Notes under the pieces: model-generated
The model's database searches: none
Told to the model about the DNA's origin: nothing
The model's input: only the letters and a program-made list of their open reading frames with translations
In this document: piece after piece, positions 34,021 through 43,223 of the stretch
How the letters are laid out: every line of letters begins with the position of its first letter
Position numbering within the stretch: position 1 is the first letter of the stretch
Translations under genes and position numbers: made by a program
Assembly (NCBI RefSeq): GCF_022374935.2
Contig: NZ_CP092430.2
Location: 620,001 to 684,000, forward strand
DNA from: Mycolicibacter virginiensis
GTDB taxonomy: Bacteria > Actinomycetota > Actinomycetes > Mycobacteriales > Mycobacteriaceae
DNA: 64,000 bases
Direction of reading: 5' to 3'

Positions 34021-34431
34021 CTAACCAAGAGTCATGCCGTCGCGATCGCCCGAACAGAAGACACAGGGGGCGCCGTATTCGCTGCCATAATCGGCGTAGG
34101 GCGCGACTGCCTTGACGACTCGGGCTGCCGTATCCGGGTCGAGTGTCGATTCGTCCGTCTCGGAATCAGACGGACGCAGTGCACCGATGCTCGCGATCAG
34201 GGGGGCCGGGCTGGCTGGATTCCCTGTGACATCGGTCGCCGGGTTGCCGTCGACGAATAAGGTGTACATCTCGTGTTCGGGAAACCCGAAGTTGAATCGC
34301 AGCACCCACCATTGATCGGATTGCTGTGCTGCATAAGGGAAGAATCTGTAGCCCGTGCGTAGCCAGTGAGGGCGCGCGTTCTCTTCGACCCGGTAGCGAC
34401 CAGTCGGGGGCGAGTCACCCGGAGGCATCAT
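34021..34431 (-). CDS. hypothetical protein near toxin locus
   Basis: 136 residues, no membrane segment. The blocks GRYRVEENARPHWLRTGYRF, WWVLRFNFGFPEHEMYTLFV and a Cys-containing end (YGSEYGAPCVFCSG) are distinctive; similar proteins occur near toxin loci in other mycobacteria as I recall, but I cannot assign a family. GAGGTGAA lies just before the ATG. It is the most downstream gene of the minus-strand toxin cluster, which makes an immunity or accessory role possible. Confidence 0.6.
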   Translation of the reverse strand: MMPPGDSPPTGRYRVEENARPHWLRTGYRFFPYAAQQSDQWWVLRFNFGFPEHEMYTLFVDGNPATDVTGNPASPAPLIASIGALRPSDSETDESTLDPDTAARVVKAVAPYADYGSEYGAPCVFCSGDRDGMTLG

Positions 34432-34437
34432 TTCACC

Positions 34438-34617
34438 TCAGGGAGCGGACTGGCATGGCCGCTGGCGGGAATCGTAGTAACGGCGGGGAGCGGACTGATC
34501 GTTAGGTGGTCCGGTGTCTTCGGACGCCTTTGGCTTTTCGGCGACCGGCGCAACATCAATCACGCCGCCGCCTCCTGCGACCGCCGGAAACCGTCGATAC
34601 TCGTCAAGATGGGTCAT
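34438..34617 (-). CDS. possible small protein, 59 residues, or remnant
   Basis: MTHLDEYRRFPAVAGGGG then a Pro/Lys/Asp-rich stretch ending RRYYDSRQRPCQSAP. Its stop is 6 bases before the next start (34431), so it could be translationally coupled to that gene. There is no strong ribosome site and no recognisable fold. It may instead be the degraded tail of an older toxin gene. Low confidence that it is a functional gene. Confidence 0.35.
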   Translation of the reverse strand: MTHLDEYRRFPAVAGGGGVIDVAPVAEKPKASEDTGPPNDQSAPRRYYDSRQRPCQSAP

Positions 34618-34630
34618 CCGATCGCTACGC

Positions 34631-35050
34631 CTAAACGACTGCCGGCGGGGGTGTGTCCGGCGGGGGTCTAAGAAAGTTGTCTCGGAGCAGGGCGAAACGA
34701 TTGTAATTGCTGATTTTGCGCTGGATTGACCGCAGCAGGGGCAGGGCTTTCTCGTCGCGGATGTTGGTTGCAAAATCGAGTCCCGAGCCGACGAGGTCAC
34801 TGGCCCAGGCGATTTCGGTCAGAAACAAAGCGCGTGCCCAGTCCAGGTCGAACAGGGGCTCTTTGCTTTCCAAGGCTTCAATAATCCGCTCTACGAATGA
34901 ATCAAAGTCTTCTGTTCTGGGTAAGCCAATTATCGGTGCTAAGACCGAATCGGCTCGCTTCGCTGAGCCGAAGTATTCATTGAGACTTTGCACCATGAGC
35001 ACCAGCTCGTCGTCGGTCAGGTCGATTGCCACCGGTTTAGGCATGGTCAT
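34631..35050 (-). CDS. immunity protein candidate for the adjacent toxin
   Basis: 139 residues, soluble and predicted mostly helical (IDLTDDELVLMVQSLNEYF, FDSFVERIIEALESKEPLF, FLTEIAWASDLVGSGLDFAT), ending in a Pro-rich tail. It starts 4 bases after the toxin stop (35055) with GAAAG as ribosome site. A small acidic helical gene directly behind a secreted toxin is the expected place for its immunity gene; that assignment is from context, as I recognise no named Imm family. ATG 35050 was chosen; ATG 35044 is equally in frame. Confidence 0.65.
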   Translation of the reverse strand: MTMPKPVAIDLTDDELVLMVQSLNEYFGSAKRADSVLAPIIGLPRTEDFDSFVERIIEALESKEPLFDLDWARALFLTEIAWASDLVGSGLDFATNIRDEKALPLLRSIQRKISNYNRFALLRDNFLRPPPDTPPPAVV

Positions 35051-35054
35051 GCTT

Positions 35055-36323
35055 TCAAGGTAGTGGATTTTCGTCTTGGTCCTCACCCAAGACAGGAGGG
35101 TGATCCGCGCGGTCCGGGAGATAGACGGGCCGCGGACCTGCCGCGGGTGAATCCCAAGGGAGTCCGCCCCCAGCGGGAAGCCGAAGTGGTCCGCCCCCGC
35201 CCGACTTGGTACTAGGTGTGGGCGGCGCCGGCAGCGCTTCGACGGGGGGTCGCCCGGCTGTCTTCGGGGAGCTCGGCGCATTTTCTGAGGGAACAACGCC
35301 GCCCGGCGTTCCGCCCGCAATTGGCAGCGGACCATCCGAAAGTTCGTTAGCGGCTATCGACGTGAGGCGTGTCGGAATCTTGCGGTCCAAGTAGTTTTGT
35401 AGGTTCGGCACCTTCGGCTTGTACACAGTTCCCGCATCTAGCCCCTTAGGGTCGCGAATCACCATCACGTTGGCCTTGGGATCGTAGAGCACTGGCGCGC
35501 CGTCGGGGGCCCGCCCGAGGACGAGATCTCCTGGGTTTTCGGCGCTTCGTTTGAATAGGTCGTAGACCGTTTCAGCCAACTGATCTTTGGTGATACCGGG
35601 AAATTCACCGATGTGCATTTTGCCGGCGTGGCCGTAAGCGATCTTCTGCGCGGCCCGCATTAGTGGATCGTTGCTCCAACCACCCGGCGGCGGCTCCGGG
35701 GCAGGGTGCGGAGCCTGCGGCAAGGGGATGCCGTTGCCTACGAGTTGGATCCCGTGTTCTTGCCGTTGAGGCGTGAGAGGTTCTTCGTCGTCGAACTTCA
35801 GGATTCCGACACCCTCTGTAACAGAGGCTATTCGGGTAGCGATCTCGTTGTCCTTGGTGGCCAGCGCCGCCACCTTGTGTCGGATAAATGAAGCGTGCTC
35901 TTGGGCGGCGGTCTGGCGGGCGGCGCGGCGCTCGGGGGAGCTGGCCTGGGAGCGATCGGTGACCGAATAGTCCTCGCCGACATCAAAACCGTTGTCGTTG
36001 GCTTCGCGGACCGCGCTAAGCACCTCCCGCTTGCAGAACTGCAATGCCTGGTCACCGTGACGGGCGATCTCGGTGGCCTGGTGCAATTGGTCAGTCGCAG
36101 TGCGCACCTTCACCATGTCGCCGTAGGTACGTTGCTGTGCCCCCTCGTTTCCGAAGCCGGTCCAGGGCGTACCGCCTGGGGCGGAGACTCGCCGGTGCAC
36201 ATCGGTGAACGACTCCTCCCACAGGTTGGCGGTGCGTTCCCAATGGTCGGCTGCGTCACGCAGGTAAGAGGTGTCGAGCGCCTGCACCTGCGACAACGTC
36301 AACAGCGCCCGAACGGCCGCCAT
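35055..36323 (-). CDS. polymorphic toxin with WXG100-like N-terminus, type VII secretion type
   Basis: 422 residues. Residues 1-150 form the long helical hairpin domain of mycobacterial ESX toxins (LTLSQVQALDTSYLRDAADH, WTGFGNEGAQQRTYGDM, then REANDNGFDVGEDYSVTDRS). A Pro-rich linker leads to a globular domain (about 218-300): PLMRAAQKIAYGHAGKMHIG, EFPGITKDQLAETVYDLFKR, LGRAPDGAPVLYDPKANVMV and DAGTVYKP. This HA...FPG...GR...YD...GT layout resembles RNase-type (BECR-fold) toxin domains; low certainty. The last about 90 residues are Pro/Gly-rich, unusual after a toxin domain. The ATG directly follows the EspC-like stop. Confidence 0.72.
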   Translation of the reverse strand: MAAVRALLTLSQVQALDTSYLRDAADHWERTANLWEESFTDVHRRVSAPGGTPWTGFGNEGAQQRTYGDMVKVRTATDQLHQATEIARHGDQALQFCKREVLSAVREANDNGFDVGEDYSVTDRSQASSPERRAARQTAAQEHASFIRHKVAALATKDNEIATRIASVTEGVGILKFDDEEPLTPQRQEHGIQLVGNGIPLPQAPHPAPEPPPGGWSNDPLMRAAQKIAYGHAGKMHIGEFPGITKDQLAETVYDLFKRSAENPGDLVLGRAPDGAPVLYDPKANVMVIRDPKGLDAGTVYKPKVPNLQNYLDRKIPTRLTSIAANELSDGPLPIAGGTPGGVVPSENAPSSPKTAGRPPVEALPAPPTPSTKSGGGGPLRLPAGGGLPWDSPAAGPRPVYLPDRADHPPVLGEDQDENPLP

Positions 36324-36617
36324 CTAACACACCGTCGGCGGAACGATCGAAGTCATTCGCGCTGCTGCGTCAGCTTCGTTAACTGCGTATCCGTTTGCAG
36401 CTGCGGCCAACTTGGCGGCGGTCGCCTGCATTCGCGCCGCGCAGTTTGCGCCGGCGACGGACACCAGGGCATTGATGGCAGCGACCGTTGCGGCGCTGGA
36501 CAGCGCGGAGGAAACCACACCGGCGGGTGCCGTGTTGCCCGCCAACTTGCCGGCCAACGAACCACACCAGCTCGCCTCGGCTTGCAGCGCGGCGTCGCTC
36601 ACCCGGAGGGTTTGCAT
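36324..36617 (-). CDS. EspC-like (DUF2580) ESX secretion partner
   Basis: 97 residues. Ala-rich helical hairpin: LRVSDAALQAEASWCGSLAG then a second helix with NCAARMQATAAKLAAAANGY. The segment YAVNEAD at the end of helix two fits the YxxxD/E type VII export motif. DUF2580/EspC proteins are typically encoded immediately upstream of WXG100-like toxins and co-secreted with them. Here the toxin ATG follows the TAG with no gap. It is divergent from menC (36681). Confidence 0.78.
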   Translation of the reverse strand: MQTLRVSDAALQAEASWCGSLAGKLAGNTAPAGVVSSALSSAATVAAINALVSVAGANCAARMQATAAKLAAAANGYAVNEADAAARMTSIVPPTVC

Positions 36618-36680
36618 TACGGAAGCCTAATTCCTGTCCCTACCTGGCGCACCTCACCACCGAACCGGCACCATAGACCG

Positions 36681-37634
36681 ATGCCGCCACCCCTCGACGA
36701 CATCCTTGACCGCCTACACGTGGTGGCGCTGCCGATGCGGGTCAAGTTTCGCGGCATCACCGTTCGTGAATTGGCGCTGATCGACGGCCCGGTCGGCTGG
36801 GGGGAGTTCGGTGCATTCCCCGAGTACCAACCTCCCGAGGCGGTGCACTGGTTGGCCTCGGCGCTGGAAAGCGCCTATCACCAACTGCCCCAACCCCTGC
36901 GCGACCGCGTCCCGATCAACGCGACCGTGCCCGCCGTCGACGCCGCGCGGGTTCCCGAGGTACTGGCACGGTTCCCCGGCGCCCGCACCGCCAAGGTCAA
37001 AGTCGCCGAACCGGGCCAGACCTTGGCCGACGACGTCGCCCGCGTCGAAGCCGTCCGCGCCCTGATCCCCACCGTGCGCGTCGATGCCAACGGCGGTTGG
37101 ACGCTCGATCAGGCGGTTGCGGCGGCAAAGGTATTGGGCGCATTGGAATATCTCGAACAACCCTGCGCCACCGTCGCCGAACTCGCGGAGCTGCGCCGTC
37201 GCATCGATACGCCGGTGGCGGCCGACGAGAGCATCCGCAAAGCTTCCGACCCCCTGGCTGTCACGAAAGCCGGGGCCGCCGATATCGCGGTGCTGAAAGT
37301 CGCACCACTGGGCGGTATTTCAGCGCTGTTGAAGATCGCTGCGCAGATCGGCATCCCGGTGGTGGTCTCCAGCGCGATCGACTCGGCGGTCGGTATCGCG
37401 ACGGGTCTACGGGCAGCGGCCGCGCTGCCGGAACTGCAGCACGCCTGCGGGCTGGGCACCGGATCGCTGTTCGTCGACGACATCGCAGAGACACCGGCAC
37501 AAGAGGACGGTTACCTGCCGGTAGAGCCCGTAGCTCCGGACCCCGCGCGGTTGCACGCCCTGGCCGCTTCACCGAAACGACGCCAGTGGTGGATCGACCG
37601 GGTCAAGGCGTGCTGTCTATTGCTGCCGCGGTGA
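36681..37634 (+). CDS. menC: o-succinylbenzoate synthase
   Basis: 317 residues of the enolase superfamily. It dehydrates SHCHC to o-succinylbenzoate. The catalytic lysine is in ARTAKVKVAEPGQ; the metal ligands lie in VRVDANGGWTLD, LEYLEQPC and TPVAADESIR; the second Lys is in AVLKVAPLGGI. ATG 36681 gives MPPPLDDILDRLHVVALPMR, the usual mycobacterial start; the frame runs open much further upstream but crosses the toxin region. It marks the return to conserved gene order (Rv0553) after the variable region. Confidence 0.94.
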   Translation: MPPPLDDILDRLHVVALPMRVKFRGITVRELALIDGPVGWGEFGAFPEYQPPEAVHWLASALESAYHQLPQPLRDRVPINATVPAVDAARVPEVLARFPGARTAKVKVAEPGQTLADDVARVEAVRALIPTVRVDANGGWTLDQAVAAAKVLGALEYLEQPCATVAELAELRRRIDTPVAADESIRKASDPLAVTKAGAADIAVLKVAPLGGISALLKIAAQIGIPVVVSSAIDSAVGIATGLRAAAALPELQHACGLGTGSLFVDDIAETPAQEDGYLPVEPVAPDPARLHALAASPKRRQWWIDRVKACCLLLPR

Positions 37635-37638
37635 GCAC

Positions 37639-38328
37639 TCACACGCTGGGCAGCCGCGCGTCGATCCCATTGGCGATCGTGACGGCTTCGTCGCTGACAT
37701 AGAGCTTGCACGCCAGCACGTCGATCGCCACGTTGTTGGTCACCCGCAGGGCCCGTTGACACGACCAGCCCGCGCTGTCGTCCTGGTGCTGGGTCATCCA
37801 CACCGTTGAGTCGACGTCGGCGACCGTGTCGAACGTCCAGGACGTGTCCGGGTAGCCGTCCTTGGCGGTCGCGAATGTCCGCTCGCCACAGGAGTTCCAA
37901 CCGCGGGCGGTCGCATCGAAGAAACTGCGTGCCGCATCGCGGGTGGCGAACACCGTCGCGGCCTGAATCACGAAGTGGTCTTGCGCACTCTCGCTGAGGG
38001 TTTGGGTGAGGGTCGCGGTCCAGTCCGCATCGGTATACACCGACTTCTCGACGGGCATCCACGCCGCCAGGCAGTCGTGGTCGGGAAACTGGCGGCCCGA
38101 ATCGAACATCCGCGTCCGCGAGTCTTTGATGCGCATACCGCGCGCGCCCATGATGTCGCTGACCGTGGTCGCCTTCAGCAACAGTTCCGGCAGCATCGCA
38201 GCGGTCACCGGGCGGGGCCCGTCCTGGTCGGCTGGCACCGCCACGCCGCCGGTCACCCGTGCGCAGGCGGCCATGACGGCGGCGGCCAGCATCAGCACGA
38301 AGGCCAGTCCGACGCTCCGTATCCGCAT
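37639..38328 (-). CDS. lipoprotein with PknH-like extracellular sensor domain
   Basis: 229 residues. A lipoprotein signal peptide with lipobox VMAAC (Cys about 22) is followed by a PknH_C-type domain: LLKATTVSDIMGARGMRI near the start, DHDCLAAWMPVE, SCGERTFATAKDGYPDTSWTF and a C-terminal SCQRALRVTNNVAIDVLACK, which supply the two conserved disulfides. Mycobacteria carry many such lipoproteins (LppH/LpqQ type) of unknown ligand. ATG 38328 was chosen; longer starts add a non-signal segment. Convergent with menC, with 4 bases between stops; divergent from bpoC. Confidence 0.85.
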   Translation of the reverse strand: MRIRSVGLAFVLMLAAAVMAACARVTGGVAVPADQDGPRPVTAAMLPELLLKATTVSDIMGARGMRIKDSRTRMFDSGRQFPDHDCLAAWMPVEKSVYTDADWTATLTQTLSESAQDHFVIQAATVFATRDAARSFFDATARGWNSCGERTFATAKDGYPDTSWTFDTVADVDSTVWMTQHQDDSAGWSCQRALRVTNNVAIDVLACKLYVSDEAVTIANGIDARLPSV

Positions 38329-38399
38329 CACCGTCCCCCAGCTGCGCAGTTGCGATCCTGACACCATAAAGCGTCGACGGGTCGCGTACCTTCACTCTG

Positions 38400-39230
38400 G
38401 TGACCAACCTCGCCTACGACGACCGTAATCAGGATGGGGAGCCGGTTCTGTTCATCGCCGGGCGTGGCGGCGCCGGTCGCGGATGGCACCTGCACCAGGT
38501 GCGCGAATTCCAGCTCGCCAGATACCGCCCGATCACCTTCGACAACCGCGGCATCGGTGCCACCGAGAACGCCTCGGGGTTCACCACCGAAACCATGGTG
38601 GCCGACACCGCCCAGCTGATCGAATCGCTGAACATCGGCCCGGTCCGCATCGTCGCGGTCTCGATGGGCTCGTTCATCGCTCAGGAATTGATGCTGGCCC
38701 GGCCCGACTTGGTGAAATCCGCTGTCCTGATGGCCACCCGTGGCCGCCACGACCGCGCTCGGGAGTTCTTTTATCAGGCCGAGGCGAAGCTCGCCGAGGC
38801 CGGTGTCGAGCTTCCCGCCGAGTATGAAGCCAAAGTGCGTCTGCTGGAGAGCTTTTCACCCAAGACGCTCAGCGATGACGCCGCGATCAAGGACTGGATC
38901 GCGATGTTCACCATGTGGCCGGTCAAAAACACTCCGGGGCTACGCTGCCAGCTCGACGTGGCGCCGTTGACCAACCGGCTGCCCGCTTACGCCAACATCA
39001 CCCAGCCGGTGCTGGTGATCGGTTTCGGCGACGACGTTGTGACCCCCGCACACCTGAGCCGCGAGGTCGCGGACGCGATCCCGGGTGCGCGCTACCTGGA
39101 GATCCCCGACGCCGGGCACCTCGGTTTCATCGAGAAACCCGACCAGGTCAACAAGGCAGCCCTGGAGTTCCTCGCCGAGGTCGACGGCAAGCCCTTCCGG
39201 TGGGCGCCGATGCCTGCGGCGCACGACTAA
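38400..39230 (+). CDS. bpoC: alpha/beta hydrolase (BpoC, Rv0554-like)
   Basis: 276 residues. Nucleophile elbow [13 protein letters not shown] (Ser about 98), acid in [11 protein letters not shown] and His in [12 protein letters not shown] make a complete triad. The protein is annotated in M. tuberculosis as a non-haem bromoperoxidase-like hydrolase; a serine hydrolase activity is more likely from the motifs. Its place between menC and menD has led to suggestions of a MenH-like step, which I cannot confirm. GTG 38400 start, 10 bases before menD. Confidence 0.9.
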   Translation: MTNLAYDDRNQDGEPVLFIAGRGGAGRGWHLHQVREFQLARYRPITFDNRGIGATENASGFTTETMVADTAQLIESLNIGPVRIVAVSMGSFIAQELMLARPDLVKSAVLMATRGRHDRAREFFYQAEAKLAEAGVELPAEYEAKVRLLESFSPKTLSDDAAIKDWIAMFTMWPVKNTPGLRCQLDVAPLTNRLPAYANITQPVLVIGFGDDVVTPAHLSREVADAIPGARYLEIPDAGHLGFIEKPDQVNKAALEFLAEVDGKPFRWAPMPAAHD

Positions 39231-39240
39231 CCTGGTACCA

Positions 39241-40893
39241 ATGACCAACCCCTCGACGGCACAGGCCCGCATCGTCGTCGACGAGCTGATTCGCGGCGGT
39301 GTCCGCGACGTGGTGCTGTGCCCGGGATCACGCAATGCGCCGCTGGCCTTCGCGCTGCACGACGCCGACCGGGCCGGCCGGCTGCGCCTGCATGTGCGCA
39401 TCGACGAACGCACCGCCGGATACCTGGCGATCGGGCTGGCGGTGAGCGCCGGTGCGCCGGTGTGTGTGGCGATGACGTCGGGCACCGCGGTAGCCAATCT
39501 GGGGCCGGCGGTGGTCGAAGCCAACTACGCGCGGGTGCCACTGATCGTGCTGAGCGCCAACCGCCCCTATGAGCTGCTGGGTACCGGCGCCAACCAGACC
39601 ATGGAGCAGCTCGGCTACTTCGGCACCCAGGTGCGCGCCGCCATCAGCCTGGGGCTGGCCGAGGACGCCCCCGAGCGGATGGATGCCCTCAACGCCACCT
39701 GGCGTTCGGCGGTGTGCCGAGTGTTGGTCGCTGCCACCGGATCTCGGACCGCGAACGCGGGGCCCGTGCAGTTCGACATCCCGTTGCGCGAGCCGCTGGT
39801 GCCCGATGCTGATGACACGGGATCGCTGCCGCCGGGCCGGCCTCACGGGCGTTCCTGGACTCTGACGCCGCCGGTCAGCTTCGACCAGCCGCTGGACATC
39901 GACCTGTCTCCGGACACCGTGGTGATCGCCGGGCACGGTGCGGGGCCGCACCCGAACCTGGCGGCACTGCCCACCGTCGCCGAGCCGACAGCCCCGATAC
40001 CGGAGAATCCGCTGCACCCGCTGGCGCTGCCACTGCTGCGCCCGCAGCAGGTGATCATGGTCGGCCGGCCGACCCTGCACCGCCCGGTGTCGACGCTGCT
40101 GGCCGACCCGAGCGTGCCGGTGTACGCGCTGACCACCGGGCCACGCTGGCCGGACGTGTCGGGTAACTCGCAGGCCACCGGCACCCGAGCCGTCGCTTCC
40201 GGGGAACCGGATCCGGGTTGGCTGCGCCGCTGCGCGGAGCTGAACGCCCAGGCCAATGCCGTGGTGCGTGACCAGTTGGCGGCGCATCCGCTCACCACCG
40301 GCCTGCACGTGGCGGCCGCCGTGGCCGACGCGCTGCGCCCCGGAGATCAGTTGGTGCTGGGCGCTTCGAACCCGGTACGCGACGCCGCACTGGTCGGGCT
40401 GGGCAACGCCACGAACACCCGCGGCGTCACCGTGCGATCCAACCGTGGGGTCGCCGGCATCGACGGCACCGTGTCCACCGCGATCGGTGCCGCGCTGGCT
40501 CACGAACAACAGAACCCCGACGCCCGCACCATTGCGCTGATCGGGGACCTGACGTTCGTCCACGACAGCTCCGGACTGCTGATCGGGCCTACCGAACCGA
40601 GGCCGCAGGAGCTGACGATCGTGGTCTCCAATGACAATGGCGGCGGCATCTTCGAGCTGCTCGAGCAAGGAGATCCACGGTTCGCCGATGTCTCGTCGCG
40701 CATCTTCGGCACCCCGCATGACGTCGACATCGCCGCGTTGTGCCACGCCTATCACGTCGAATTCCAGCAGGTCGAGGCCGACGACCTGGCCTCCTCACTC
40801 GCCGAGCCCGCCGGCGGCGTGCGGGTGCTCGAAGTCAAGGCCGACCGCTCATCGCTGCGGACACTGCACGCCGCGATCAAGGCCGCGCTGTGA
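39241..40893 (+). CDS. menD: SEPHCHC synthase (thiamine diphosphate-dependent)
   Basis: 550 residues. It condenses isochorismate with 2-oxoglutarate. The three ThDP-enzyme domains are visible: N-terminal [16 protein letters not shown] and [17 protein letters not shown], the central domain, and the C-terminal cofactor domain [20 protein letters not shown] with [10 protein letters not shown] and [15 protein letters not shown]. The catalytic Glu lies in [16 protein letters not shown] 39241 follows bpoC closely; its TGA overlaps the next gene's GTG. Confidence 0.95.
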   Translation: MTNPSTAQARIVVDELIRGGVRDVVLCPGSRNAPLAFALHDADRAGRLRLHVRIDERTAGYLAIGLAVSAGAPVCVAMTSGTAVANLGPAVVEANYARVPLIVLSANRPYELLGTGANQTMEQLGYFGTQVRAAISLGLAEDAPERMDALNATWRSAVCRVLVAATGSRTANAGPVQFDIPLREPLVPDADDTGSLPPGRPHGRSWTLTPPVSFDQPLDIDLSPDTVVIAGHGAGPHPNLAALPTVAEPTAPIPENPLHPLALPLLRPQQVIMVGRPTLHRPVSTLLADPSVPVYALTTGPRWPDVSGNSQATGTRAVASGEPDPGWLRRCAELNAQANAVVRDQLAAHPLTTGLHVAAAVADALRPGDQLVLGASNPVRDAALVGLGNATNTRGVTVRSNRGVAGIDGTVSTAIGAALAHEQQNPDARTIALIGDLTFVHDSSGLLIGPTEPRPQELTIVVSNDNGGGIFELLEQGDPRFADVSSRIFGTPHDVDIAALCHAYHVEFQQVEADDLASSLAEPAGGVRVLEVKADRSSLRTLHAAIKAAL

Positions 40894-41420
40894 GACTGCC
40901 CGATTACCGGTCCAATAGGGCCTATCGAACGTTGAAGCCGTTGCTGCGCACCTTGATTCGCGGCAACGGCGCGCTGCCCCGCAACACCTGGCCCGCGCGT
41001 CTCCTGCGGTGGGCGCGCACCGGAGTGGTGATCCTGGTGTCGTTGGTGACGTTGCAGTCGGTGTTGTTGGTGGCGGGGGCGTGGCGCAACGACATCACCA
41101 TCGAGCGCGACATGGGGGTGGCCGAGGCCGAGGTGCTCAACGCGGGCTTTCGGCGCTCCACCATCGAGTTCGTCACGCCGGAGCGGATCACCTACCGCCC
41201 CGAGCTCGGCGTGCTGTACCCGTCCGAATTGGCCACGGGGATGCGGATTTACGTCGAATATGACAAGTCCGATCCGGATCTGGTGCGGGTCCAACACCGT
41301 ACCGCGGTGCTGGCGGTCATCCCGGCCGGATCCGTGGCGGTGATCGCCTGGCTGATCGGGATCGCGGCGTTGGCGGGATGCAATGTCGTCGAACGACGGT
41401 GGGCCAGAGCTCAGGCGTAA
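40890..41420 (+). CDS. DUF3592-like membrane protein (Rv0556-like)
   Basis: 176 residues, one transmembrane helix near 46-66 and another near the C-terminus (145-165), with an extracytoplasmic domain between them ([40 protein letters not shown]) typical of DUF3592. GTG 40890 overlaps the menD stop. The position matches Rv0556. In M. tuberculosis a mannosyltransferase gene (Rv0557) follows; it is missing here. Confidence 0.82.
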   Translation: MRLPDYRSNRAYRTLKPLLRTLIRGNGALPRNTWPARLLRWARTGVVILVSLVTLQSVLLVAGAWRNDITIERDMGVAEAEVLNAGFRRSTIEFVTPERITYRPELGVLYPSELATGMRIYVEYDKSDPDLVRVQHRTAVLAVIPAGSVAVIAWLIGIAALAGCNVVERRWARAQA

Positions 41421-41563
41421 CGCGGGGTTGGGGCCAAAAGTCCTCAAATTCACGCGAACGCCGATTTTTGCTGACGATCGCAAAAGTGCTTGTTAGGCTG
41501 CGGCGGATTTCGCGTTGTTCGTTTACTGCCACACGATGGCCCTCAACGGTGAGGAGACATTCA

Positions 41564-41761
41564 ATGATCCGTCGTGCTGTGGTGCTCGCAGGCATTTTCG
41601 CGTTCGGAGTGGGTATCGCAACCACTCCCGTCGCCGCTGCAGAGCCGTACTACAAGAACTGCACTGAGGCCCGTAAGGCCGGTGCGGCGCCGATTCGCGA
41701 GGGCGAGCCCGGTTATCGCAGGGCGCTGGACCGCGACGGCGACGGAATCGCCTGCGAATAA
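41564..41761 (+). CDS. secreted excalibur calcium-binding domain protein
   Basis: 65 residues. Signal peptide MIRRAVVLAGIFAFGVG... with likely cleavage after VAAA, then a single excalibur domain: YYKNCTEARKAGAAPIREGE then RALDRDGDGIACE. The DxDxDGxxCE loop and the paired Cys are the family hallmark; binding of calcium is presumed from the fold. GAGGAGA lies 8 bases before the ATG. Stand-alone copies are common in actinobacteria. It is convergent with the DsbA-like gene. Confidence 0.85.
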   Translation: MIRRAVVLAGIFAFGVGIATTPVAAAEPYYKNCTEARKAGAAPIREGEPGYRRALDRDGDGIACE

Positions 41762-41785
41762 ACAGCGGTGGGCAGCGCTGACCGG

Positions 41786-42427
41786 CTACCGCTCATTCAC
41801 CAGCCGGTCGAGCCAGCCGGCGTCGTCGGTGTCTACCACCGTCTTGGTCGTCAGGTCGTAGACCGTCGGGGTGCCGGGGCTCTCCGGGTTCGCCGACAGC
41901 AGCTGCACGCGGTTGAACGCGTTCATCGACGTGGCGTCCACGACCTGCTGCCCGGCGGCGATCCGATCCACTACGTGGTCGGGTAGGCCGCTTTCGCGCG
42001 CGGTGGTCGCGATGTCCTCCACGCTGGGTGTGCCGCCGTTGCGGTACAGGTCGGTCACGAACGTTTGGTAGGCACCGGCCGAGGTAGCCGGATCGGCCGC
42101 TGCCATCAGCGCGTTGCCGACGCGTGCCGAGGTGTCGTTTTTGCGGCGGGCATCCAGAAACGTCATCCACCGGTAGGTCACCGCGACGTCGCCGGCGGTC
42201 AGGTGCCGGCTCAGCGCATCACTGGAGGCTGCCTCGAACTTCGCGCACTCCGAACACTGCGGATCGCAGAAGATCTCCAGCTGTACCGGGGCGGAGGCCG
42301 TTCCGACCACCACACCGAAGTGGTCGGCGCTCCACGCTGTGGGTGCCTCCGGGTCGGCTGTCGCCGGCCCCGCCAACGCGCCGCCGAATACCACCAGTGC
42401 TGCCAATGTGCCCAGCCAAGACCGCAT
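41786..42427 (-). CDS. secreted DsbA-like thioredoxin-fold protein
   Basis: 213 residues. Signal peptide ([20 protein letters not shown], cleavage near ATA), then a thioredoxin fold with DsbA helical insertion. The redox site is [11 protein letters not shown] (CSEC), following another Cys three residues earlier (FCDPQ). cis-Pro in PGTPTVYDL. Likely an extracytoplasmic thiol oxidase or isomerase. Divergent from menG, with 37 bases between starts. Confidence 0.85.
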   Translation of the reverse strand: MRSWLGTLAALVVFGGALAGPATADPEAPTAWSADHFGVVVGTASAPVQLEIFCDPQCSECAKFEAASSDALSRHLTAGDVAVTYRWMTFLDARRKNDTSARVGNALMAAADPATSAGAYQTFVTDLYRNGGTPSVEDIATTARESGLPDHVVDRIAAGQQVVDATSMNAFNRVQLLSANPESPGTPTVYDLTTKTVVDTDDAGWLDRLVNER

Positions 42428-42464
42428 TCCAGCACCCTATCGAAAGGCGGGTACCGTCGACCGG

Positions 42465-43154
42465 GTGAGCCGCGCCAACCTGGACAAAGACCCGCACGCC
42501 GTGGCGTCGATGTTCGACGGCGTCGCCCGCCGCTACGACCTGACCAACACGGTGTTGTCGCTGGGACGCGACCGCTCCTGGCGTAAGGCCACCCGGAAAG
42601 CGCTCGAGTTGCAGCCGGGGGAGAAGGTGCTCGACCTGGCCGCCGGCACCGCGGTGTCGACGGTGGAGTTGGCCCGCTCGGGTGCTTGGTGTGTGGCCGC
42701 GGACTTCTCGGTGGGGATGCTGACCGCTGGTTCCGGTCGGCCCGTGCCCAAGGTCGCCGGGGATGCCACCAAGCTGCCTTTCGGCGACGGGGTGTTTGAC
42801 GCCGTGACGATCAGCTTCGGGTTGCGCAATGTCGTTGACCACACCGCGGGCCTGCGGGAGATGGCCCGGGTGACCCGGCCCGGAGGCCGGCTGGTGGTGT
42901 GCGAGTTCTCCACCCCGACCGTGCCGGTGTTCGCCACCGCGTACAAGGAGTACCTGATGCGGGCGCTGCCGGCGGTGGCACGTGCGGTGTCATCGAACCC
43001 GGAGGCCTACGTCTACCTTGCCGAATCGATCCGCGCCTGGCCGGATCAGGCCGCGCTGGCCCAGCAGATCGGCGCGTCGGGCTGGTCGGACGTGAGCTGC
43101 CGCAATCTCACCGGGGGCATCGTCGCGCTGCACTCGGCCCGCAAACCGCTTTAA
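42465..43154 (+). CDS. menG: demethylmenaquinone methyltransferase
   Basis: 229 residues of the UbiE/MenG family. It adds the C-2 methyl group in the final classical menaquinone step. Motifs: [20 protein letters not shown] at the N-terminus, SAM-binding [36 protein letters not shown] and [24 protein letters not shown] 42465. The gene ends 4 bases before a very strong hairpin (43159-43220). Confidence 0.94.
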   Translation: MSRANLDKDPHAVASMFDGVARRYDLTNTVLSLGRDRSWRKATRKALELQPGEKVLDLAAGTAVSTVELARSGAWCVAADFSVGMLTAGSGRPVPKVAGDATKLPFGDGVFDAVTISFGLRNVVDHTAGLREMARVTRPGGRLVVCEFSTPTVPVFATAYKEYLMRALPAVARAVSSNPEAYVYLAESIRAWPDQAALAQQIGASGWSDVSCRNLTGGIVALHSARKPL

Positions 43155-43158
43155 CCCT

Positions 43159-43220
43159 CGCGAGCAGACGCGAAGGCCCCCAAAAACCACGGGATTTGGG
43201 GGCCTTCGCGTCTGCTCGCG
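43159..43220. terminator. perfect 26-bp hairpin between convergent genes
   Basis: The left arm 43159-43184 and right arm 43195-43220 are exact reverse complements over 26 bases, with a 10-base loop (AACCACGGGA). The outer stem contains GCGAGCAGACGC and the inner stem GGCCCCCAAA. It sits between the menG stop (43154) and the stop of the Ddn-like gene (43224), so it can terminate transcription from both sides. Part of the right arm recurs in resB at 10811-10834, so it may also be a dispersed repeat. Confidence 0.85.
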
Positions 43221-43223
43221 GGA

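Noticed and set aside
34438..34800. Longer minus-strand frame reaching back over the immunity gene
   Set aside because: Overlaps the better-supported immunity candidate in another frame; only the 59-residue part is listed, with low confidence.
35895..36680. Upstream extension of menC back into the toxin operon
   Set aside because: Crosses the EspC-like and toxin genes on the other strand; menC homology starts at ATG 36681.
41421..41563. Possible RNA or repeat in the gap between the DUF3592-like and excalibur genes
   Set aside because: No stable palindrome or coding frame; treated as the promoter region of the excalibur gene.
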